The notes under the pieces were generated by a model. The model saw only the letters and a program-made list of their open reading frames with translations, was not told the DNA's origin and did not search any database. Shown in pieces: positions 19,214 through 27,958 of a stretch of 64,000 nucleotides of DNA. The stretch covers positions 1-64,000 of the forward strand of contig JANXOM010000312.1 in the NCBI GenBank assembly GCA_025353585.1, written 5' to 3'. The translations under genes were made by a program, and so were the position numbers. The first letter of the stretch is position 1, and each line of letters begins with the position of its first letter. The stretch is from Deltaproteobacteria bacterium (GTDB lineage Bacteria > Myxococcota_A > Polyangia > Haliangiales > Haliangiaceae).

Positions 19214-19988
19214 GGCGAGCCCCGATCCCTGGCGCGTGCTCATCGCGCACCAGGCCACGGTCGCCCGCACGTTCCTTGCCGCGCGGGCCGGCGAGCGGGA
19301 GCACGTCGTCGTCTACCTCTCGGGTGCCCACGCCTACGGCTTCCCGTCACCCGACAGCGATCTGGATCTCAAGTGCGTCCACGTGACGCCGACGCGCGAG
19401 CTTGTCGGACTCGATCCGCTCGAGCCGCCGAACGAACGCATCGACGTCGTGGACGGTGTGGAGCTCGACTACGGCAGCAACGAGCTCGGGCCCGTGCTCC
19501 GCGGGATCATCAAGGGCAACGGCAATTACCTCGAGCGGATCCTCGGGGATCTTGTGCTCGAGGCGTCGTCGCCGGTCCTCGCGCGCGCGCGGACGGTCGT
19601 GCGTCCGCTGCTGTCGCGGCGAACCGCCAGGCACTACGGCGGATTCGCGACGAGCCAGCTCCGAGCGTTCGACGAGCGGCCGACGGCGAAGTGCGCGCTC
19701 TACGTGCTGCGGACCGCGGCAACCGGACGTCGCCTGCTCGCGCACGGCGAGGTCGTGACCGACGTGGGGCGGCTCGGCGCGTTCTTGCCAGCGGAGCTGG
19801 GCGAGCTGATGGCGATCAAGCAGAGCGGCGAACGGGCCGAGCTCGAGGCCCTCTGGCGCACCCGCCTCGTGTCCGCGGTCGCCGCTCTCGACGGCATCTC
19901 CGCCTCCGTCCTGCCCCCCGAGCCGCCCGCCGCCGCCATCACCGCCGCGGACGCCTGGTTGCGTGAGGTCCGGCAGGCCCACTGGTAG
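19203..19988 (+). CDS. Second nucleotidyltransferase of the pair (261 aa)
   Basis: ATG at 19203 overlaps the upstream stop by 11 bases. The motif YLSGAHAYGFPSPDSDLDLK (residues 38-57) gives the acidic pair D53/D55 and lies in a fold like PF10127 proteins. The usual Gly-Ser of the GS loop is reversed here (S40-G41), which is worth noting when judging activity. Downstream, YGSNELGPVLRGIIKGNGNY and LERILG are typical of this group. Two non-identical family members in tandem suggest a heteromer or sequential action on one substrate (inference). Confidence 0.72.
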   Translation: MTSEASPDPWRVLIAHQATVARTFLAARAGEREHVVVYLSGAHAYGFPSPDSDLDLKCVHVTPTRELVGLDPLEPPNERIDVVDGVELDYGSNELGPVLRGIIKGNGNYLERILGDLVLEASSPVLARARTVVRPLLSRRTARHYGGFATSQLRAFDERPTAKCALYVLRTAATGRRLLAHGEVVTDVGRLGAFLPAELGELMAIKQSGERAELEALWRTRLVSAVAALDGISASVLPPEPPAAAITAADAWLREVRQAHW

Positions 19989-20021
19989 GAGCGAGCAGGA
20001 GAGGTGGCGACCGGGGATTGG

Positions 20022-20082
20022 CCGCCCATGACGCCCATGACGCCCATGACGCCCAGGCCGCCCAGGACGCCCAGACGCCATG
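20022..20082 (+). repeat. 9-bp tandem repeat, about seven copies
   Basis: Units of the form (a/c)cgccca(t/g)g run from 20022 to about 20082 in the gap between two convergent genes. No real gene reads through it. It could be a variable-number repeat. Confidence 0.8.
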
Positions 20083-20132
20083 CCGCGCAAAGAAGAAGGT
20101 CATGGCACGGTCCTCACCGCTGCTTGCTCCGG

Positions 20133-20825
20133 TCAGCCGCGCAACCGGAGCAAGTGCGCGTCCACTGCCGCCTCGCGCGCGGCGGCTTGCTCCGCCAGCC
20201 GCGCGTCCACGATCGCGCGCACGTGGGCCGGCGCCGTCTCCGGCCGCCCTGCGTCGAACGGCGGCGCGGGCGCGTACTCGAGCGTCAACTGCACCGCCTG
20301 CGCGACGTCCGCCCCGAACACCTCGGCCGCCACCACGAGCGCGAAGTCGATTCCCGCCGTGACCCCGCCGCCGGTGATCACGTTCCCGTCGCGCGCCACG
20401 CGACTTGGATCCGACGTCACCCCGGGAAACCGCTCGAGCAACCCGCGCCATGCCCAGTGACATGCCGCCCGCCGGCCCGCGAGCAGCCCGGCACCCGCGA
20501 GCAGGATCGACCCGGTGCAGACCGACGTGACGTATCGCGCCCGGCTCCCGAGCCGGGCCAGCTCGCGCAACAGCACGAGATCGACGAGCTGGTCGCTCGC
20601 CCCCGCGCCGCCGGGGACGCACAGCAGATCGCAGCTCTCCACAGCGCCGAGCCGCGCCAGTCCGGCCAGCGGCAGGCCATCGGCCTCCAGCCCGCCGCCC
20701 ATCGCGCTCGCGAGCGTGATCCGCACGCCCGGCAGCCGGGAGAACACCTGCAGCGGCCCGGTGAAGTCGAGCTGAGTGACGCCCGGGAACAGCGCGAACA
20801 CGATGTGGAACGGCGGCGCGGTCAC
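20133..20825 (-). CDS. DJ-1/PfpI-family protein, isonitrile hydratase-like
   Basis: 230 residues. It starts FHIVFALFPGVTQLDFTGPLQVF and has the nucleophile elbow TSVCTGSILLAGAGLL (C103), with D20 near the start and HWA shortly after, the pattern of isonitrile hydratase (InhA) and related enzymes. InhA converts isonitriles to N-substituted formamides; other family members are regulators or glyoxalases, so the substrate is uncertain. GTG start; TAGCCT lies six bases upstream, supporting it. It lies 27 bases downstream of the permease start on the same strand's far side, i.e. the permease gene ends at 20853 just upstream of it, so the two may be co-transcribed as well. Confidence 0.82.
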   Translation of the reverse strand: MTAPPFHIVFALFPGVTQLDFTGPLQVFSRLPGVRITLASAMGGGLEADGLPLAGLARLGAVESCDLLCVPGGAGASDQLVDLVLLRELARLGSRARYVTSVCTGSILLAGAGLLAGRRAACHWAWRGLLERFPGVTSDPSRVARDGNVITGGGVTAGIDFALVVAAEVFGADVAQAVQLTLEYAPAPPFDAGRPETAPAHVRAIVDARLAEQAAAREAAVDAHLLRLRG

Positions 20826-20831
20826 CGCCCG

Positions 20832-20837
20832 AGGCTA
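20832..20837 (-). promoter_or_regulatory. -10-like TAGCCT, leaderless type
   Basis: Minus-strand TAGCCT, six bases, then the GTG of the DJ-1/PfpI gene. It sits in the 27-bp gap behind the permease stop codon. Confidence 0.45.
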
Positions 20838-20852
20838 CCGCACCGACCGCGG

Positions 20853-22127
20853 CTACAGCAGCCAGAGCAGCAGCAGCGACACCGCGAGCGTCGGCAGCAA
20901 CACCACGGTGCCGACCTTCACGAACTTGCCGATGCTGATCTGCACACCGGCGCGCCGGAGCAAGTCCATCCACAGGAGGCCGGCGAGCGAGCCGATCGGC
21001 AGGAGCCGCGGGCCGATGTCGCCGCCGACCAGCGCCGCCAGCAGCGGGCGCGTCCCGTGCGCGCCGCTGATCGCGAGCATGTTGAGGATCGACATGGGGT
21101 GATTGTCGACCAGCGCCGACCCGAGCGCCGACGTCGTGCCGACCAGCGCCAGGTGCGCGCCGCTGCCGACCGGCACCGACGCGTACACTCCCGACAGCGC
21201 CTCGACGACGCCGACCGTGCGGAGGCCCTGCACCACGAGGAAGATGCCCCACAGGAAGATCAAGATGTCGGGCGAGACGTGGGCCGCGACCTTCTTCGCC
21301 GGGGCCACGCGATACACGCGCGAGATCAGCAGGGCGCCGAGCGCGCCGCCGACCGAGACGAACCAGATCTGCGCGCCGAAGGCCGCCGCGATCGGGTAGG
21401 CGCAGAACACCGCGAGCATGAGGATCACGGCGGGCCGCTCGCCGGCGTGGCGGTGCACCGTCGTGCGCGGCGCGCTCGTCGGGGTCGTGGTCCGCAGCAC
21501 CGCGCGGAAGAGGAGCCGCAGGAGCCCGTACGTCAGCGCCGCGCCCGCGAGCGAGAGCGGCAGCATCACGGCCGAGTAGCCGTTGAAGTCGAGGCCGGCG
21601 AACTCGGCGACGATCATGTTCATCGGGTTCGACACGATGAACGGCGCCACGCCCGGCGCGAGGAACACGGCGAACGCGAAGGCGAGCGTCGCGCGCGGGT
21701 TGTCGGGGTAGAGCCGTCGCGTGAGCGCGATGACGGCGGGCGTGAGGATCAGGATCGCCGCGTCGTTGTTGAGGAGCGATGGCGTGATCAGGCTCAAGAG
21801 AAAGATCACGGAGAACGTGTGCGTCGCCGAGCGCGTGCGAGCGCGCGTCTCGATCCAGCTCGCGAGCCGATCGAACGCGCCGACCTCCTGCACGACGCCC
21901 GTCGTGATCATGATGCACGTCAGGGCGAGCAGCGGACGCCACTGCAGGCGCGCGGCGGCCAGCAGCTGCTCTGGCGTCAAAAGCCCCGTCAGCAGGAGGA
22001 CCGTCACCCCGAACAGCGCCGCCGTCCCCGGGGTGAACCGGAGCTGGGTCCACCAGCCAAAGCGGGGGCGCAGCACCGCCAGGCTGACGGTGACCCCCAG
22101 CGTCGAGTAGGCGACGACCTGCTCCAT
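20853..22127 (-). CDS. ArsB/NhaD-superfamily membrane permease
   Basis: 424 residues, about eleven to twelve hydrophobic segments. Ion-transporter superfamily motifs are clear: PSLLNNDAAILILTP, VSNPMNMIV, VDNHPMSILNML and GGDIGPRLLPIGSLAGLLW, the last close to the end region of ArsB arsenite efflux proteins. It is therefore probably an anion (possibly arsenite or a carboxylate) carrier. No arsR, arsA or arsC is nearby, so an arsenic role is not supported by context. A perfect 17-bp palindrome lies directly upstream of the ATG and may regulate it. Confidence 0.82.
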   Translation of the reverse strand: MEQVVAYSTLGVTVSLAVLRPRFGWWTQLRFTPGTAALFGVTVLLLTGLLTPEQLLAAARLQWRPLLALTCIMITTGVVQEVGAFDRLASWIETRARTRSATHTFSVIFLLSLITPSLLNNDAAILILTPAVIALTRRLYPDNPRATLAFAFAVFLAPGVAPFIVSNPMNMIVAEFAGLDFNGYSAVMLPLSLAGAALTYGLLRLLFRAVLRTTTPTSAPRTTVHRHAGERPAVILMLAVFCAYPIAAAFGAQIWFVSVGGALGALLISRVYRVAPAKKVAAHVSPDILIFLWGIFLVVQGLRTVGVVEALSGVYASVPVGSGAHLALVGTTSALGSALVDNHPMSILNMLAISGAHGTRPLLAALVGGDIGPRLLPIGSLAGLLWMDLLRRAGVQISIGKFVKVGTVVLLPTLAVSLLLLWLL

Positions 22128-22144
22128 GCAGTAGCGGCTACTGC
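22128..22144 (-). promoter_or_regulatory. Perfect 17-bp palindrome abutting the permease start codon
   Basis: GCAGTAG-CGG-CTACTGC (seven-base arms) ends exactly at the ATG of the permease. It could be a protein-binding operator or, if transcribed, a hairpin masking the start. Confidence 0.5.
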
Positions 22145-22413
22145 ACCACGCAGGCCACCCGTGACGCCACCGGTCAATACGCGGATCGTCCTCGGGCCGT
22201 TACGCGGTTGTAACATCCGAGATCCGCTGCAGATCGCCGCGCCTGGGGGGCGTACATCCCGGCGCCGGTCGCCGGGGCCCCGGTCGACGCGGGCCGCGCG
22301 ATCTCTGGTGGCGCAAAGCCCCAACGTTAACGACGGTTTATCAGCCCCGTGACGGGCGCCATGGACCGGACGGCGCCACCGCTTTTCTCGTGGGCCCGCA
22401 CTGCACCGCGATG
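22145..22413. other. Intergenic region between divergent permease and PLD-like gene
   Basis: No gene seen. The left part is AT-poor with GC-rich inverted stretches (around 22258-22292); a more AT-rich patch (about 22315-22340) precedes the PLD-like gene. Apart from the flanking promoter signals I cannot assign a function. Confidence 0.5.
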
Positions 22414-22419
22414 TACCGT
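22414..22419 (+). promoter_or_regulatory. -10-like TACCGT, leaderless type
   Basis: TACCGT is followed by seven bases and the GTG at 22427, selecting that codon over upstream and downstream alternatives. Confidence 0.45.
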
Positions 22420-22426
22420 GCGCGCC

Positions 22427-23512
22427 GTGCGCCATTCCATGCTGTTCCTGTACGGGCTCGCGGGCTGCACGACATCCGGCCCGGCCGATCACCCGGACGC
22501 GCAGGCGCCGCACGACGGAGACGGCGGCAGCGGGAAGGCGGACGCGCAGGTCTTCAACCCGGACGGCTCGCTGCCCACCACGCAGGCCGTGACGATCATC
22601 GTCGAGCCCAACGGACAGCACGGCGACGAGCTGGTCGCCGCGATCGCGGCCGCCACGCAGTCTGTCTACATGACGATGTACGAGATGAGCGATAGCGATG
22701 TGGTCAACGCGCTCGTCGCGCGCAAGGCGGCCGGCCTCGACGTGCAGGTCATCCTCGACGGCTCCACGACCAACAAGTCGTTCAACGCCAATTCGTTCAA
22801 CGCGCTCCACAGCGCCGCCATCCCGGTCGTGTGGTCGAACCCGACCTTCACCTTTACCCACGAGAAGACCGTCATCATCGACGGCACGTCCGCGTGGATC
22901 ATGACGATGAACGCGAACACGTCCTCGCCGAACAGCAACCGCGAGTACCTCGCGATCGACACGGACCCCGCAGACGTCGCCGAGGCGACCGCGGTGTTCA
23001 AGGCCGACCACGCGATGACCGCGATCACGCCGACCGGCGACCTGGTCGTTGCCGACGCGAACGCCCGCGCGAAGCTCGTCGCGCTCATCGACGGCGCGCA
23101 AACCACCCTCGACGTCGAGGGCGAGGAGTTCACTGACACCAACAGCAACGGCATCGTGCCCGCTGTCGCGCGCGCCGCTCGCCGGGGCGTGCAGGTGCAC
23201 GTCGTCATCGGCAACAGCTCGCCGAACGCCAACGCGATCGCGCTGGTCAAGAACTCGGGCGGCCGCGTCGTCGTGACGGGCCCGAAGTCCGGCAACGGCA
23301 GCCAGGCCAAACCGTACATCCACGCGAAGGCGATCGTCGTCGACTGTCCAACCACCTCGACGTGCGCGCGCGGCTACATCGGCTCGGAGAACTTCTCGGC
23401 CGGCTCGCTCGGGTACAACCGCGAGCTGGGCGTGCTCTTCGATGTCCCGGCGGAGCTCGGGAAGGTGAAGTCGACGATCGACATCGACTTCGCCGCCGGC
23501 ACCGCGCAGTAG
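22427..23512 (+). CDS. Phospholipase D-like lipoprotein with two HKD motifs
   Basis: 361 residues from GTG. A short signal peptide (MLFLYGLAGC) ends in a lipobox, followed by an Asp/Gly-rich linker. Two PLD half-sites follow: THEKTVIIDGTSAWIMTMN and IHAKAIVVD ... GYIGSENFSAGSL, each with the His-Lys pair; the first has the following Asp-Gly. The fold makes phosphodiester-cleaving or phosphatidyl-transferring enzymes, here exported and membrane-tethered, so substrates may be lipids or extracellular DNA. The second motif has a short Cys-containing insert (CPTTSTCARG), possibly a disulfide loop. The chosen start is supported by TACCGT seven bases upstream. Confidence 0.85.
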   Translation: MRHSMLFLYGLAGCTTSGPADHPDAQAPHDGDGGSGKADAQVFNPDGSLPTTQAVTIIVEPNGQHGDELVAAIAAATQSVYMTMYEMSDSDVVNALVARKAAGLDVQVILDGSTTNKSFNANSFNALHSAAIPVVWSNPTFTFTHEKTVIIDGTSAWIMTMNANTSSPNSNREYLAIDTDPADVAEATAVFKADHAMTAITPTGDLVVADANARAKLVALIDGAQTTLDVEGEEFTDTNSNGIVPAVARAARRGVQVHVVIGNSSPNANAIALVKNSGGRVVVTGPKSGNGSQAKPYIHAKAIVVDCPTTSTCARGYIGSENFSAGSLGYNRELGVLFDVPAELGKVKSTIDIDFAAGTAQ

Positions 23513-23522
23513 CGGCCCCGCG

Positions 23523-25342
<1,820 letters not shown>

Positions 25343-25346
<4 letters not shown>

Positions 25347-26761
25347 AGGCCGCTCCAGACGTCGCGCTGGGCGGCGCCCGGATCGTCCTCGACGCGACAC
25401 GACTTGTCGATGATGAGCGTCCGGCGGCGCGCGGCGTCGTAGCGCGGCCACGCGGGCAAGCCACCGCCGGCCGGCTCGCCCGTCTTGATGTACGCAGCCC
25501 ACGTGTCGTGAACCTGATCTGCGATCGGCTGGAGCGGCGCGGTGTCGCCGCCGAGGAGCAGCTTCGCGAGCGGGTTGGCCAGCTGGTTCCACACGAACGG
25601 CAGCTCCAGCGCGTGGGCGGCCCCGAACACGGGCGACGCCACGTCGAAGCGGTAGACATGCACCGGCGCGTGGTGCGCGTCCGCGAGCCGCAGCATCGGG
25701 ATGCGGAACACCAGATCGCCGAGGAGGTCCGACGCGCTCGCGTACGCGGCCAGCATCGGGCCGAACGCCGCGCCGAGCCGCCGCTCGAGCGCCCCGCGCA
25801 GCGCCGCCGTCGCGTCGGGCAGGATCAGGTCGAACAGCTTCCACTCGTCGCGGTTCGTGCCGAGCAGCAGCGGGACCTGCGCGCACGTCCCGGCGCGCAC
25901 GAGCTCGATCGGCACGCCGGGGATCGTCACGCCATCGACGAACGGCGCGAACGCGGCGAGCCCGCGCTCCTTGGTCAGCTGTCCCTGCAGCGCGAGGAGT
26001 CGCTCGACCGGGACGTCCGCGAGCCCCGCGACATCGGTGTCGAGCGCCGCGAGCGTGGCGCGCGCTGCCGCCGTCGCGTCGGCGCGGGTCGGCGGCTCGA
26101 GCGAGCCGGCGCCGCTCTGCAGGATCGCGCGGTGGAAGAGCCCCCGCGCGGCCGGCATCACCAGCAGGTTCGCGATCGACATCCCGCCGGCCGACTCGCC
26201 CATGATCGCGACGTCGTCGGGGTCGCCGCCGAACGCGCCGATGTGATCGCGCACCCACGCGAGCGCGGCCACCTGATCGAGGAGGCACGCGTTGCCCGCC
26301 GGGTCGCCGCCGAGGTCGCCGAGGTAGAGGAGCCCCAGGAGCCCCAGCCGGTAGTTCAATGTCACGGTCACGATGCCGTGCCGCGCGGCGAACGACGTCC
26401 CGCTGTAGAGCGGCATCGAGCCCGAGCCCATCACGAACGCGCCGCCGTGGATCCACACGACCACGGGGAGCTTCGCGCCATCGGCGGGCACGGCCGGCGC
26501 GAAGACGTTGAGCGTCAGGCAGTCTTCGCTCATCGCGGTCTTGTCGCTGACCCCGCTCATCATCGACTCGCGACCCTGCACCGCGACCGCGCCCGAGCGC
26601 GTGGCATCGCGCTCGCCGGTCCACGGGAGGGGCGGTCGGGGCGGCCGGAAGCGGAGGGGGCCCACCGGCGGCGCGGCGTAGGGGATGCCCTTCCAGATGC
26701 AGGCCCCGTCGCGGCAGAGGCCGCGTACGGTTCCGAGGCCGGTCTCGACTGCGAGGCGCAT
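25343..26761 (-). CDS. Type-B carboxylesterase
   Basis: 472 residues. Family signatures are intact: [12 protein letters not shown] (residues 78-89), the oxyanion motif IHGGAF (104-109) and the nucleophile elbow MGESAGG with S190. No signal peptide is seen, so it is probably cytosolic. It hydrolyses carboxylic esters; p-nitrobenzyl esterase-like enzymes and cholinesterase-like proteins share the fold, so the natural substrate is unknown. First gene of a two-gene operon with an acyl-CoA dehydrogenase; divergent from the encapsulin gene across 206 bp. Confidence 0.88.
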
Positions 26762-26850
26762 GCCTCACTATGGCCTGGCGATCGTGACCTCGGGCGTCCC
26801 TGGCACGCGGATCGCCCCGCACGTCTCGCCGGCGCACGGCCGATCGACCC

Positions 26851-26869
26851 GACCTGACCGCGTCAGGTC
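26851..26869. promoter_or_regulatory. 19-bp palindrome upstream of the encapsulin gene
   Basis: GACCTGAC-CGC-GTCAGGTC is a perfect inverted repeat in the divergent region between the esterase and encapsulin genes. One half-site, GTCAGGT, recurs at 26951-26957, 11 bases before the encapsulin ATG. This looks like a dimeric regulator's operator plus an auxiliary site; the regulator is not identifiable here. Confidence 0.5.
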
Positions 26870-26967
26870 CGGCGTTCGGACGGGTCTCCGCGATGACGGA
26901 GCAAAGCGCCGTGCGATCTCGCACATGGAGCCGGCGCGCACACCGTGCGTGTCAGGTACGACTCTCA

Positions 26968-27906
26968 ATGGCCGACACCGCCTCTGGACCGATGCTGGGC
27001 GAAGCCGCCGCGCGGCAGCTCTCGAACACGACGAAGACGCCGCCGCAGTGGCTCGGCTCGACCCCGCGCTGGTTGACGCAGCTCCTGCCGTGGACGCCGG
27101 TCGAGGCGGGCGTCTACCGGCTCAACCGCGTCATCGACGGCAAGTTCGCCGCGGAGTGCAGCCCGCCGGACGGCACGATCCTGCCGGTCGCGCTCGTCGA
27201 CTACGAGAAGAAGCCGCGCGAGTACGTCCTGTCGACCTGCACGACCACGATCGAGGTCCACACCCGGATCTCCGATCTGTTCCGCAGCCCGATGGACCAG
27301 ACGAAGGAGCAGCTGACGATCGCGGTCGAGCGCATGAAGGAGAAGCAGGAGGACGAGCTGCTCAACAACGGCAGCTACGGCCTCCTCAACAGCGTGCACG
27401 ACTCGATGCGCGTCAAGCCGCGCGGCGCCGCGCCGACGCCGGACGACCTCGACGAGCTGCTCGCGCGCGTGTGGAAGGAGCCCTCGTTCTTCCTCGCGCA
27501 CCCGCGCGCCATCGCCGCCTTTGGCCGCGAGTGCACGCGCCGCGGTGTTCCGCCGCCGACGGTCACGCTGTTCGGCGCGCCGATGCTGACGTGGCGCGGG
27601 CTCCCGCTCGTGCCGTGCGACAAGCTGCACGTCAACGGCGCGAAGACGGACATCCTCCTCATGCGCACGGGCGAGAAGAAGCGCGGCGTCATCGGCCTGT
27701 TCCAGCCCGGCATCCCGGGCGAGGTCAGCCCGAGCCTGTCCATGCGCTGGATGGGGATCAGCCAGAACGGCGCGGCGAGCTACCTCATCTCCCTGTACTG
27801 CGCGGCGGCGGTGATGGTCGAGGACGCGCTCGGCGTGCTCGAGAACGTCCACGTCGACCGCTACCACGAGTACGCGGAGCCGGTCGGCGAGACGAAGAAG
27901 GGCTGA
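26968..27906 (+). CDS. Family 2A encapsulin shell protein (SrpI / MMP-I type)
   Basis: 312 residues, the usual size. The sequence follows the 35-kDa major membrane protein I of Mycobacterium leprae and cyanobacterial SrpI throughout: PRWLTQLLPWTPVEAGVYR, REYVLSTCTTTIEVHTRISD, PSFFLAHPRAIAAFGRE, LTWRGLPLVP, LMRTGEKKRGVIGLFQPG and a C-terminal HVDRYHEYAEP. These proteins have the HK97 phage-capsid fold and assemble into hollow protein shells. Family 2A shells enclose a cysteine desulfurase through its disordered N-terminus, and such a gene follows here. The ATG at 26968 matches family N-termini; an upstream ATG at 26893 adds non-homologous residues. No Shine-Dalgarno site is obvious. Confidence 0.93.
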   Translation: MADTASGPMLGEAAARQLSNTTKTPPQWLGSTPRWLTQLLPWTPVEAGVYRLNRVIDGKFAAECSPPDGTILPVALVDYEKKPREYVLSTCTTTIEVHTRISDLFRSPMDQTKEQLTIAVERMKEKQEDELLNNGSYGLLNSVHDSMRVKPRGAAPTPDDLDELLARVWKEPSFFLAHPRAIAAFGRECTRRGVPPPTVTLFGAPMLTWRGLPLVPCDKLHVNGAKTDILLMRTGEKKRGVIGLFQPGIPGEVSPSLSMRWMGISQNGAASYLISLYCAAAVMVEDALGVLENVHVDRYHEYAEPVGETKKG

Positions 27907-27958
27907 GCCCGACCCGATGCCGACGGACGACTAGCTCCCCCCGCACGAGCTGCGCGGC

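Noticed and set aside
20853-22127. Arsenic-resistance operon
   Set aside because: Only the permease resembles ArsB; no arsR, arsC or arsA is adjacent.
26893-26967. Longer start for the encapsulin
   Set aside because: The extra 25 residues are Arg-rich and unlike family N-termini; they overlap an intergenic palindrome region.
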